A DNA stretch of 64,000 nucleotides from Serratia nematodiphila DZ0503SBS1 (lineage in GTDB: Bacteria > Pseudomonadota > Gammaproteobacteria > Enterobacterales > Enterobacteriaceae): assembly GCF_000738675.1 (NCBI RefSeq), contig NZ_JPUX01000001.1, forward strand, positions 806,001-870,000, read 5' to 3'. Positions 41,303 to 49,799 of this stretch are shown here, in pieces. The position numbers and the translations under genes were made by a program. The notes under the pieces are model-generated. The model saw only the letters and a list, made by a program, of their open reading frames with translations. It made no database searches and had not been told where the DNA came from. How positions within the stretch are numbered: the stretch's first letter is position 1; each line of letters opens with the position of its first letter.

Positions 41303-42673
41303 ATGAACCACGTCGATTCGCTGCCGCCGGCCAACCCGGCGCAGCAACATAAAGCGTTAACCGCCGCCGAGCAATCGGTGATTAAAAAGTTGTTTCGGCG
41401 CCTGATTATTTTCCTGTTCGTGCTGTTTGTTTTCTCTTTCCTCGACCGCATCAACATCGGCTTCGCCGGGCTGACGATGGGCAAAGATCTCGGCCTCAGC
41501 TCGACCATGTTCGGGCTGGCGGCGACGTTGTTCTATGTCACCTACGTGATCTTCGGCATTCCCAGCAACATGATGCTGAGCCGGGTCGGCGCGCGGCGCT
41601 GGATCGCCACCATCATGGTGCTGTGGGGCATCGCCTCCACCTGCACCATGTTTGCCACCGGACCCACCAGCCTGTACGTGCTGCGCATGATCGTCGGCAT
41701 CACCGAGGCCGGCTTTCTGCCGGGCATTCTGGTGTACCTCACCTACTGGTTCCCGGCGTTCTACCGCGCCCGCGCCAACGCCTTGTTCATGATTGCCATG
41801 CCGGTGACCATGGCGATCGGTTCGCTGGTCTCCGGCTATATTCTGGCGCTGGACGGGGTGATGAACCTGAAGGGCTGGCAGTGGCTGTTCCTGCTGGAAG
41901 GCATTCCGTCGGTGCTGCTGGGCGTGGTGGTGTGGTTCTATCTCGACGATACGCCGGCCAAGGCCAAGTGGCTGACCGACGAGGAAAAAGCCAGCCTGAA
42001 GGCGATGATGGAGGCCGACAAGCTGCAGCTGGTGCAACCCAACGGGCCGAGCAGCCACCGCGCGCTGCAGCAGCGTAGCCTGTGGCGCGAGATTTTCACG
42101 CCGATCGTGCTGATGTACACGCTGGCCTATTTCTGCCTGACCAACACCCTGAGCGCGATCAATATCTGGACGCCGCAGATCCTGCAGAGCTTCAACCAGG
42201 GCAGCAGCAACGTGACGATCGGCATTCTGGCGGCGATCCCGCAGATCTGCACCATCGCCGGCATGGTGTGGTGGAGCAAACGATCCGACAGGCTGCAGGA
42301 GCGCAAGCATCACACCGCGCTGCCGTACCTGTTCGCCGCCGCCGGCTGGCTGCTGGCGTCCGCCACCGATCACAGCCTGATCCAGCTGCTGGGGATCGTG
42401 ATGGCGTCGGTCGGTTCCTTTACCGCCATGGCGATCTTCTGGACCACGCCGGATCAGTCGATCAGTCTGGAAGCGCGAGCGGTGGGGATCGCGGTGATCA
42501 ACGCCACCGGCAACATCGGATCGGCGCTCAGCCCGCTGCTGATCGGCTGGTTCAAGGATCTGACCGGCAGCTTCAACTCCGGGCTGTATTTCGTCTCGGC
42601 GCTGTTGATCGTCGGCGCCGTGCTGGTGTGGCGCATCCCGATGAAGGATTCGCGCCCGAGAGCGACGCCTTGA
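41303..42673 (+). CDS. hpaX: 4-hydroxyphenylacetate permease
   Basis: The 456-residue MFS protein of the anion:cation symporter group has about 12 helices and the N-terminal signature LFVFSFLDRINIGFAGLTMG, quoted in part as SFLDRINIGFAGLTM. It starts 3 bp after hpaI and precedes hpaA, as in E. coli, and should import 4-hydroxyphenylacetate. The long central loop (about 215-250) lies between helices six and seven, typical of MFS carriers. Confidence 0.9.
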   Translation: MNHVDSLPPANPAQQHKALTAAEQSVIKKLFRRLIIFLFVLFVFSFLDRINIGFAGLTMGKDLGLSSTMFGLAATLFYVTYVIFGIPSNMMLSRVGARRWIATIMVLWGIASTCTMFATGPTSLYVLRMIVGITEAGFLPGILVYLTYWFPAFYRARANALFMIAMPVTMAIGSLVSGYILALDGVMNLKGWQWLFLLEGIPSVLLGVVVWFYLDDTPAKAKWLTDEEKASLKAMMEADKLQLVQPNGPSSHRALQQRSLWREIFTPIVLMYTLAYFCLTNTLSAINIWTPQILQSFNQGSSNVTIGILAAIPQICTIAGMVWWSKRSDRLQERKHHTALPYLFAAAGWLLASATDHSLIQLLGIVMASVGSFTAMAIFWTTPDQSISLEARAVGIAVINATGNIGSALSPLLIGWFKDLTGSFNSGLYFVSALLIVGAVLVWRIPMKDSRPRATP

Positions 42674-42707
42674 TACGCAGACAGGCAGGATTGCAGGAGG
42701 TAATGAG

Positions 42708-43604
42708 GTGCGGAAAAGTACCGGTTTTATCGCCAACATCGATATTTGCAAAGAGTATGACGCGCGCTACGCCGCCGACGAGGTGCATTACGAAACCTTC
42801 GCCGGGCTGGCTGCGTTCTTCGGCCGCGACATGCAGGTGCACTGGCACGACTGCTTCTTCCAGGTGCATTTTCTGGAGACCGGCAAGATAGAGCTGCAGC
42901 TCGACGATCAGCACTATTCGGTGCAGGCGCCGCTGTTCATCCTCACGCCGCCGTCGGTGCCGCATGCGTTCTTCACTGAACCGGACAGCGACGGCCACGT
43001 GCTGACGGTGCGTCAGGAGTTGATTTGGCCGCTGCTGGAGCGCCTGTACCCCGGCAGCAACCTGGCGCTGGACATGCCGGGCATCTGTCTGTCGCTGGCC
43101 GACGCGCCGCAGGAGCTGACGGCGCTCAGCCACTATTGGGCGCTGATCCGCCGCGAGTTCGCGCAGAACCTGGCCGGGCGCGAACAGACGCTGGCGCTGC
43201 TGGCGCAGGCGGTGTTCACGCTGCTGCTGCGCAACACCGCGCTGGAAGACAGCGCCAACAGCGGCGTGCGTGGCGAACTGCAGCTGTTCCAGCGCTTCAA
43301 CAAGATGGTGGACGAGCGTTTTCGCGAGCACCTGCCGGTGCCGGAGTATGCGCAGGCGTTGGGGGTGACCGAATCGCGGCTCAACGACCTGTGTCGGCGC
43401 TTCGCCAATCGGCCGCCCAAGCGGCTGATCTTCGATCGGCTGCTGCGCGAGGCCAAACGCATGCTGCTGTTCAGCGCCTGCACGGTGCATGAAACCGCCT
43501 ACAGCCTCGGCTTCAAGGATCCGGCCTATTTCGCCCGGTTTTTCAATCGGCTGGAAGGCTGTTCCCCTTCGACCTACCGCGCGGCGCAACACGCCCTTTC
43601 GTAA
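42708..43604 (+). CDS. hpaA: 4-hydroxyphenylacetate catabolism regulator HpaA (AraC/XylS family)
   Basis: The 298-residue protein has an N-terminal cupin-like ligand domain (VHYETFAGLAAFFGRDMQVH, then SVQAPLFILTPPSVPHAF) and a C-terminal pair of helix-turn-helices ending KDPAYFARFFNRLEGCSPS. It matches E. coli HpaA, which binds 4-hydroxyphenylacetate and activates the hydroxylase genes hpaBC. It starts with GTG after GGAGGTAATGAG. Its gene is followed by hpaBC after 178 bp. Confidence 0.92.
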   Translation: MRKSTGFIANIDICKEYDARYAADEVHYETFAGLAAFFGRDMQVHWHDCFFQVHFLETGKIELQLDDQHYSVQAPLFILTPPSVPHAFFTEPDSDGHVLTVRQELIWPLLERLYPGSNLALDMPGICLSLADAPQELTALSHYWALIRREFAQNLAGREQTLALLAQAVFTLLLRNTALEDSANSGVRGELQLFQRFNKMVDERFREHLPVPEYAQALGVTESRLNDLCRRFANRPPKRLIFDRLLREAKRMLLFSACTVHETAYSLGFKDPAYFARFFNRLEGCSPSTYRAAQHALS

Positions 43605-43613
43605 CCGCGATCA

Positions 43614-43639
43614 CAGTTTGCCGCGAAAGCGGCAAACTG
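43614..43639. promoter_or_regulatory. Perfect hairpin or operator between hpaA and hpaB
   Basis: Arms of 11 bp (CAGTTTGCCGC, 43614-43624, and its complement, 43629-43639) enclose GAAA. There is no T-run. It lies 9 bp after the hpaA stop and about 143 bp before hpaB, so it may protect the hpaA transcript end through a GNRA tetraloop or serve as a protein-binding site at the hpaBC promoter. Confidence 0.5.
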
Positions 43640-43782
43640 ACCTGAAAAGTACCGGCGATTGCCGCAAAAGTCTCTTCTCGAAACCGGCTTTGGCAGCTTC
43701 AATTAAGCAACCAAAAGAAAACATTATTTTAACAAATGGCCGACTCCACGGCCTGAAAAATGCCGATGACGAGGAAGACCCG

Positions 43783-45345
43783 ATGAAACCAGAAGACTTT
43801 CGTGCCGACAGCAAACGCCCGTTCACCGGCGCCGAATACCTGAAAAGTTTGCAGGACAGCCGCGAAATTTACATTTACGGCGAGCGCGTGAAAGACGTCA
43901 CCACCCACCCGGCGTTCCGCAACGCGGCGGCGTCTGTCGGCCAGCTGTATGACGCGCTGCACGATCCGGCCAGCCAGGATCGCCTGTGCTGGAATACCGA
44001 CACCGGCAACGGCGGCTACACCCACAAATTCTTCCGCTATGCCCGCAGCCCGGAAGAGATGCGTCAGCAGCGCGACGCCATCGCCGACTGGTCGCGCCAA
44101 AGCTATGGCTGGATGGGGCGTACGCCGGACTACAAGGCGGCCTTCGGCTGCGCGCTGGGCGCTTATCCGGAGTTCTACGGCCAGTTCGCCGACAACGCGC
44201 GCCACTGGTACAAACGCATTCAGGAAACCGGGCTCTATTTCAACCACGCCATCGTCAATCCGCCGATCGACCGCCATAAGCCGGTCAACGAGGTGAAGGA
44301 CGTCTACATTCAGGTGGAGAAAGAGACCGACGCCGGCATCATCGTCAGCGGCGCCAAAGTGGTGGCCACCAACTCGGCGTTGACCCACTACAACTTCATC
44401 GGCTTCGGTTCGGCGCAGGTGATGGGCGATAACCCGGACTTCGCGCTGATGTTCGTGGCGCCGATGGACGCCGAAGGGGTGAAGCTGATTTCGCGCGCCT
44501 CCTACGAGCTGGTGGCCGGCGCGACCGGTTCGCCGTTCGACTACCCGCTGACCAGCCGCTTCGACGAGAACGACGCGATCCTGATCATGGATCATGTGCT
44601 GATCCCGTGGGAAAACGTGCTGATCTACCGCGATTTCGACCGCTGTCGCCGCTGGAGCACCCAGGGCGGTTTCGCCCGGCTGTTCCCGCTGCAGGCCTGC
44701 GTGCGCCTGGCGGTGAAGATGGACTTCATCACCGCGCTGCTGCAAAAGAGCCTCTCGTGCACCGGCGTGCTGGAGTTCCGCGGCGTGCAGGCCGATCTGG
44801 GCGAAGTGGTGGCCTGGCGCAACCTGTTCTGGTCGCTGAGCGACGCAATGTGCGCCGAAGCCACGCAATGGGAAAACGGCGCCTACCTGCCGGATTCCGC
44901 CGCGCTGCAGACCTACCGCGTGATGGCGCCGATGGCCTACACCAAGGTGAAACACATCATCGAGAAGAACGTCACCAGCGGCCTGATCTACCTGCCGTCC
45001 AGCGTGCGCGACATGAACAACCCGGAGATCGACAAGTACCTGGCGCGCTACGTGCGCGGATCGGACGGCATGGATCACGTCGAACGCATCAAGATCCTCA
45101 AGCTGATGTGGGATGCGATCGGCAGCGAATTCGGCGGCCGTCACGAGCTGTATGAGATCAACTACGCCGGCAGCCAGGATGAGATCCGCCTGCAGTGCCT
45201 GCGCCACGCGCAGGGATCCGGCAACATGGATCGCATGATGCAGATGGTCGACAAGTGCCTGGCCGATTACGATCAGCACGGCTGGAAGGTGCCGCACCTG
45301 CGGAACAATGACGATATTAATCAGTTGGATAATCTGCTGAAGTAA
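43783..45345 (+). CDS. hpaB: 4-hydroxyphenylacetate 3-monooxygenase, oxygenase subunit
   Basis: The 520-residue reduced-flavin-dependent hydroxylase converts 4-hydroxyphenylacetate to 3,4-dihydroxyphenylacetate, the first pathway step. Length equals E. coli HpaB. Conserved parts include MKPEDFRADSKRPFTGAEYL at the N-terminus, RTPDYKAAFGCALG, AGATGSPFDYPLTSRFDEND and YLPSSVRDMNNPEI. The ATG at 43783 follows GAGGAAGA; a longer in-frame extension crosses the promoter region and is not conserved. HpaC, encoded 16 bp downstream, supplies FADH2. Confidence 0.95.
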   Translation: MKPEDFRADSKRPFTGAEYLKSLQDSREIYIYGERVKDVTTHPAFRNAAASVGQLYDALHDPASQDRLCWNTDTGNGGYTHKFFRYARSPEEMRQQRDAIADWSRQSYGWMGRTPDYKAAFGCALGAYPEFYGQFADNARHWYKRIQETGLYFNHAIVNPPIDRHKPVNEVKDVYIQVEKETDAGIIVSGAKVVATNSALTHYNFIGFGSAQVMGDNPDFALMFVAPMDAEGVKLISRASYELVAGATGSPFDYPLTSRFDENDAILIMDHVLIPWENVLIYRDFDRCRRWSTQGGFARLFPLQACVRLAVKMDFITALLQKSLSCTGVLEFRGVQADLGEVVAWRNLFWSLSDAMCAEATQWENGAYLPDSAALQTYRVMAPMAYTKVKHIIEKNVTSGLIYLPSSVRDMNNPEIDKYLARYVRGSDGMDHVERIKILKLMWDAIGSEFGGRHELYEINYAGSQDEIRLQCLRHAQGSGNMDRMMQMVDKCLADYDQHGWKVPHLRNNDDINQLDNLLK

Positions 45346-45361
45346 TTCAGGAGGAGGTTGT

Positions 45362-45877
45362 ATGTCTCAGGAAAATGAACAGCGGTTGCGCTTTCGCGAC
45401 GCGATGGCCAGCCTGTCGGCGGCGGTGAATATCGTCACCACCGACGGCCCGGCGGGGCGCTGCGGCATCACCGCCACGGCGGTGTGCTCGGTAACCGATA
45501 CGCCGCCGACGCTGCTGGTGTGCATCAACCGCAACAGCGCGATGAACCCGGTATTTCAGGAAAATCGCAGGCTGTGCGTCAACGTGCTCAACCACGAACA
45601 GGAACTGATGGCGCGCCACTTCGCCGGCATGACCGGCGTCAGCATGGAAGATCGTTTCCGGTTGGAAGAGTGGCAGCTTGGCGCGCTGGGGCAGCCTGTA
45701 TTGCGCAATACCCTGGCCAGCCTGGAAGGGGAGATCGAGCAGATCCAGAGCATCGGCACCCACCAGATGTACCTGGTGCAGATCAAGCAGATCGCGCTGA
45801 GCGAAGCCGGCAACGGCCTGATCTACTTCAAGCGCAACTTCCATTCGGTGATCCACCAGATGGCGGTGCCGGCCTGA
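45362..45877 (+). CDS. hpaC: 4-hydroxyphenylacetate 3-monooxygenase, flavin reductase subunit
   Basis: The 171-residue NAD(P)H:flavin oxidoreductase has the flavin-binding fold of HpaC: FRDAMASLSAAVNIVTTDGP, GRCGITATAVCSVTDTPPTLL and CVNVLNHEQELMARHFAG. It supplies reduced flavin to HpaB by diffusion. AGGAGGTTGT precedes the ATG. It closes the hpa cluster; the convergent ampH gene ends 33 bp beyond its stop. Confidence 0.93.
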   Translation: MSQENEQRLRFRDAMASLSAAVNIVTTDGPAGRCGITATAVCSVTDTPPTLLVCINRNSAMNPVFQENRRLCVNVLNHEQELMARHFAGMTGVSMEDRFRLEEWQLGALGQPVLRNTLASLEGEIEQIQSIGTHQMYLVQIKQIALSEAGNGLIYFKRNFHSVIHQMAVPA

Positions 45878-45910
45878 GGCGTGGGGGGGCCGTTGGCTGC
45901 GCCCCTCATC

Positions 45911-47053
45911 TCAACTCTTGTTGGCCGCCAGATCGCTCACCAGACGGTTGACCGGATCGCTCATGTTGGTGAACTTGCTCAGCTCCGAGCGGGTCACCAC
46001 CACGAACACCCCGACGTTTTTCGCCGGGATCATCGCCATGTAGGTAATGAATCCGCCGCCGCCGCCGGTCTTCTGAATGATGCCCGGCAGCCCGTCCTTC
46101 GGCGCCATATACACCCAGCCCAATCCCAATGCATCCGCTTGCCCCGGCACGTCCATGCCCTTCAGCGACACCAGATCGTGGCGCTGGAAGTACATGGTTT
46201 GCTCGCTGGCGGCGGTGGCTTTGCGCGGGCCGCTGGCGCTGGAGGAGAGGAACTGCTGCATCCAGCGCTGCATGTCGCGCGGGGTGGAGTAGACGCCGCC
46301 GCTGCCGGCCGCGGCGGTGGTGTCGCGACAGGCGCTCGGGCCGGCCGCCGCCACCATCAGGCGCGAGCATTGTTCGGGGCTCGGCGTCAACGTGGTGTCG
46401 ACCATGCCGAGCGGCGCGGTGATTTTCTCTTTCAGCAGCGCGCTGTAAGGCTTGCCCGCGGCGCGCGACAGCGCGTCGGCCAGCAGATCGTACGCCAGGT
46501 TGGAATACGCGGCGCGCACGCCCGGCGGCACCGTGACGTTGGCATGCGCCAGCCACTGCCAGCGCTGAGCCTTGGTCGGCCAGGTGAACACCGGCGTTTT
46601 CGGCGGCTTCTTGCCCGGCTGCTCGCGCGGCAGCGCGCTGGTGTGGGTGGCCAGGTTCAATAACGTGATCGGCTGGCCGGCGTTGTAAGACGGCACATAG
46701 GCGCCCTTGGGAGCGTACTTGCGCAGCGGGTCGGTCAGCTTGACCTGGCCTGCCGCCGCCATTTTCACCATCACTTCGCTGGTCATCAGCTTGGTGATCG
46801 AGGCGATGCGGATCAGCGAATCCGGGCGCGGGCGCAGGTTGTTGCCGGGCTTGGTGTCGCCGAAGCTGCGGTTAACCACCTGATTGCCGTCGATCACCAC
46901 CAGCGCCATGCCGGTGGCGCCGCTGTTGTAGAAAATATGTTCGGCATACTGGTCGACGATTTGCGAAGCCAGCTGCGGGGGCGCGGCCTGCACGGCCAGC
47001 GGCGCGGCGCACAGGCCCAGCGCCAGCAATAAAGCGGAGACAGAGTTCTTCAA
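45911..47053 (-). CDS. ampH: D-alanyl-D-alanine carboxypeptidase/endopeptidase AmpH
   Basis: This 380-residue class C beta-lactamase-fold enzyme acts on peptidoglycan cross-links in the periplasm. It has a signal peptide ending AVQAA, the nucleophile motif SITK (Ser85, Lys88), YSN in RAAYSNLAYD and KTGGGGGF. The segment HIFYNSGATGMALVVIDGNQ and TSALPREQPG are AmpH-specific by eye, not those of chromosomal AmpC. The only available start in frame is the TTG at 47053. It is not expected to give cephalosporinase resistance, though AmpH proteins bind beta-lactams. Confidence 0.88.
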   Translation of the reverse strand: MKNSVSALLLALGLCAAPLAVQAAPPQLASQIVDQYAEHIFYNSGATGMALVVIDGNQVVNRSFGDTKPGNNLRPRPDSLIRIASITKLMTSEVMVKMAAAGQVKLTDPLRKYAPKGAYVPSYNAGQPITLLNLATHTSALPREQPGKKPPKTPVFTWPTKAQRWQWLAHANVTVPPGVRAAYSNLAYDLLADALSRAAGKPYSALLKEKITAPLGMVDTTLTPSPEQCSRLMVAAAGPSACRDTTAAAGSGGVYSTPRDMQRWMQQFLSSSASGPRKATAASEQTMYFQRHDLVSLKGMDVPGQADALGLGWVYMAPKDGLPGIIQKTGGGGGFITYMAMIPAKNVGVFVVVTRSELSKFTNMSDPVNRLVSDLAANKS

Positions 47054-47179
47054 CGGTCGTTATCCATTTAACAATGCAGCGGGAAAGGGCGTAATCCATC
47101 GCCCAGTGTAATGCGCCCGCCCCCCCGCTGCATGTAGAAAAAAGAGCGGTGGCGATAAAATTTTTTAACCGCCGGCGGC

Positions 47180-47938
47180 TTACTGCGCGCGGGCGAAAAT
47201 GGCGATCACTTCATCCAGGTGCGCCTTCATCGCTTTGCGGGCGCCGCGCACGTCGCGCGCTTCGATCGCCGCCAGGATCGCCCGGTGTTCCAGCTCGGAG
47301 CGGTGCGGCATGTCGTCCGGCGTATAGTGGCGCTGCAGCACGCGGAACATGCTGCCGTAGCGGTGGCCGAGCAGATGGCCGATGATGAACGCGTAAGCCG
47401 GGTTGCCGCTGGCTTGGGCGATGCGGATGTGGAACAGCCGATCGCCGGGGTGGGTGGCGGAGCCGGCGCGGTTATCGCGGCAGTTCTGCTCATAGGCGGC
47501 GCGGATGCCTGCCAGCTCCTCGTCGGTGGCGTGGCGCGCGGCCAGCGCGGCGGTCTCCGGTTCAATCAGCAGGCGGGTTTGCAGCAGTGAAAACGGCGGC
47601 AGCTCGGCGTTGAAATCCAGCTCGATATTCAGTTCGTCGTCGATCTCCGCCCACTGGTTGCGGCCGGCCTGGGCCATCACCGATTCCTGCGACGTTGGCG
47701 GCGGCGTTTGCGAACGCACGATCACCCCGTTGCCCACCTTGACGTCCACCAGGCCGATCACTTCCAACGCGATCAGCGCCTCGCGCACCGACGCGCGGCT
47801 GACCTGCAACTGCTGGGCAAGATCGCGCTCCGAGGGCAGGCGGCTGCCAGGCGGAAATTCGTTATTCTCGATAAGACGTTTGAGCTGGTCGGCTATCTGT
47901 CTGTAAATCCTTGGGTTTTCCAGTCGGGTAATCGGCAT
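47180..47938 (-). CDS. FadR-subfamily GntR regulator, probable L-fucose pathway repressor
   Basis: The 252-residue protein starts with a winged helix (about 10-72: YRQIADQLKRLIENNEFPPG, RLPSERDLAQQLQVSRASVREALIAL in part) and has an FCD-type all-alpha effector domain with metal-binding histidines (RLFHIRIAQASGN, RSELEHRAILAAI). It is divergent from the L-fucose pathway genes across 235 bp. That gap holds two TGGCCTGACC-like sites, which suit FadR-type operators. It probably represses until a pathway intermediate binds. Confidence 0.83.
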   Translation of the reverse strand: MPITRLENPRIYRQIADQLKRLIENNEFPPGSRLPSERDLAQQLQVSRASVREALIALEVIGLVDVKVGNGVIVRSQTPPPTSQESVMAQAGRNQWAEIDDELNIELDFNAELPPFSLLQTRLLIEPETAALAARHATDEELAGIRAAYEQNCRDNRAGSATHPGDRLFHIRIAQASGNPAYAFIIGHLLGHRYGSMFRVLQRHYTPDDMPHRSELEHRAILAAIEARDVRGARKAMKAHLDEVIAIFARAQ

Positions 47939-48111
47939 TTTTGACCTTTGACGATTCGGCGTTCAGTGATTTGGCGCACAATTATGCGACAAGGCGCTTG
48001 AGTAATCGTTATTCAAGTGTAAAAAAATGGTTAATTGAAATGTGGTTTCAAGGCTGTTTTATTAACTTCTTCCCCCAACGATAACGCGTAAAGCGTCTTT
48101 TGTCATGTTAG

Positions 48112-48147
48112 AGGCCTGACCTTTAATCGCCTTTAGTGGCCTGACCA
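48112..48147. promoter_or_regulatory. Twin GntR-type operators before the L-fucose operon
   Basis: AGGCCTGACCT (48112-48122) and TGGCCTGACCA (48137-48147) share GGCCTGACC and lie 25 bp apart; the second fits the FadR-type TGGTC-N-GACCA-like symmetry. They stand 26-62 bp upstream of the first structural gene, opposite the GntR-type gene. Confidence 0.6.
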
Positions 48148-48173
48148 TTAGACCTTTAGGCCGAGGAGTCAAG

Positions 48174-48914
48174 ATGGATTTAACCGGGAAACGCGTACTG
48201 ATCACCGCCGCCGGGCAAGGGATCGGTTTTACCACCGCCAGGCTGTTCGCCGCCGCCGGTGCCGAGGTGATCGCCAGCGACATCAACCTCGAGCGCCTGC
48301 AGGGCTGCGCCGGGATCCGCGCGCTGGCGCTGAGCGTCACCGATCCGGCCGCCATCGCGGCGGCGGCGGAGGCGATCGGCCCGATCGATGTGCTGTTCAA
48401 CTGCGCAGGCGTGGTGCACAGCGGATCGATCCTCGATTGCAGCGAAGATCAGTGGGCGTTCGCGCTCGATCTCAACGTGACCGCGATGTTCCGCATGATC
48501 CGCGCTTTCCTGCCGGGCATGTTGGCGCGCGGCAAAGGCTCGATCATCAACATGTCCTCGGTGGCTTCGAGCGTGAAAGGGGTGCCGAACCGCTTCGCCT
48601 ACGGCGCCAGCAAAGCGGCGGTGATTGGCCTGACGCGCTCGGTGGCGGCGGATTACGTCACCCAGGGCATCCGCTGCAACGCCATCTGCCCCGGCACGGT
48701 GGAATCGCCGTCGCTGCGCCAGCGCATCAATGAGCAGGCGCGCGAACAGGGGCGCAGCGAGCAAGAGGTGTATCAGGCGTTCGTCGCCCGTCAGCCGATC
48801 GGGCGCATCGGCACCACCGAGGAGATCGCCCAATTGGCGCTGTATCTGGCCTCCGACGCCAGTTCGTACACCACCGGCACGGTGCAGATCATCGACGGCG
48901 GCTGGAGCAACTGA
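48174..48914 (+). CDS. SDR dehydrogenase, probable 2-keto-3-deoxy-L-fuconate dehydrogenase
   Basis: The 246-residue classical SDR has GKRVLITAAGQGIGFTTARL, NCAGVVHSG, catalytic Ser in NMSSVASS and YGASK. The segment CNAICPGTVESPSLRQRI resembles known 2-keto-3-deoxy-L-fuconate dehydrogenases. It would make 2,4-diketo-3-deoxy-L-fuconate, which the next gene product hydrolyses. It begins the operon, read divergently from the GntR-type gene. The pathway, complete in the next six genes, supports the assignment. Confidence 0.83.
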   Translation: MDLTGKRVLITAAGQGIGFTTARLFAAAGAEVIASDINLERLQGCAGIRALALSVTDPAAIAAAAEAIGPIDVLFNCAGVVHSGSILDCSEDQWAFALDLNVTAMFRMIRAFLPGMLARGKGSIINMSSVASSVKGVPNRFAYGASKAAVIGLTRSVAADYVTQGIRCNAICPGTVESPSLRQRINEQAREQGRSEQEVYQAFVARQPIGRIGTTEEIAQLALYLASDASSYTTGTVQIIDGGWSN

Positions 48915-48939
48915 TCCGTCATTTTTGAGAGAGGAAGGC

Positions 48940-49785
48940 ATGAAACTTTTACGTTATGGGGAACCCGGGCAAGAGCGCCCCGGCATGTTGGATGCGCAAG
49001 GTCGCCTGCGCGATCTGTCGCAGCATATCGCCGACGTGGGCGGCGCCGCGTTATCGCCGGCGTCGCTCGCCAAACTGCGCGCGCTGGACAGCACCGCGCT
49101 GCCGCTGGTCGAAGGGCAGCCGCGCCTCGGCGCCTGCGTCGGCGGCATCGGCAAGTTCATCTGCATCGGCCTGAATTACGCCGATCACGCGGCGGAAACC
49201 GGCGCAGCCATTCCTGAAGAACCGGTGGTGTTCAACAAATGGACCAGCGCGGTGGTCGGCCCCTACGACCGGGTAGAGATCCCGCGCGGCTCGCAGAAAA
49301 CCGACTGGGAAGTGGAGCTGGGCGTGGTGATCGGCCTGGGCGGGCGCTACATCAGCGAAGCGGATGCGATGCGCCACGTCGCCGGTTATTGCGTGATCAA
49401 CGACGTCTCAGAACGCGAATATCAAATTGAGCGCGGCGGCACCTGGGACAAGGGCAAAGGCTGCGACACCTTCGGGCCGATCGGGCCCTGGCTGGTGACC
49501 GCCGACGAGATCGCCGATCCGCATAGCCTGAATTTGTGGCTGGAGGTGGACGGCAAGCGCTATCAGGACGGCAACACCAGCACCATGATCTTCCGCATTC
49601 CGCAGATCGTCAGCTACCTCAGCCGCTTTATGAGCCTGCAGCCGGGCGACGTGATCTCCACCGGCACGCCGCCGGGCGTCGGCATGGGGCAGAAACCGCA
49701 GCCCATCTACCTGCGGGCGGGCCAGACGATGCGTCTGGGTATCGAAGGGCTGGGCGAACAGCGCCAGCAAACCGTACAGGCTTAA
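48940..49785 (+). CDS. FAH-family hydrolase, probable 2,4-diketo-3-deoxy-L-fuconate hydrolase
   Basis: The 281-residue fumarylacetoacetate hydrolase-like protein has FICIGLNYADHAAETGA, the metal-binding DWEVELGVVIG, NDVSEREYQ and LQPGDVISTGTPPGVG. In the non-phosphorylative fucose route it splits 2,4-diketo-3-deoxy-L-fuconate into pyruvate and L-lactate. I start at 48940, after GAGGAAGG; a longer frame reads back into the SDR in another phase. It follows the dehydrogenase after 25 bp. Confidence 0.85.
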   Translation: MKLLRYGEPGQERPGMLDAQGRLRDLSQHIADVGGAALSPASLAKLRALDSTALPLVEGQPRLGACVGGIGKFICIGLNYADHAAETGAAIPEEPVVFNKWTSAVVGPYDRVEIPRGSQKTDWEVELGVVIGLGGRYISEADAMRHVAGYCVINDVSEREYQIERGGTWDKGKGCDTFGPIGPWLVTADEIADPHSLNLWLEVDGKRYQDGNTSTMIFRIPQIVSYLSRFMSLQPGDVISTGTPPGVGMGQKPQPIYLRAGQTMRLGIEGLGEQRQQTVQA

Positions 49786-49799
49786 CCGGGAGCGCCGCC

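Noticed and set aside
45911-47053. Possible AmpC cephalosporinase
   Set aside because: The class C fold is shared, but the sequence follows AmpH (NSGATGMALVVIDGNQ, TSALPREQPG, YSNLAYD) and no divergent ampR is present.
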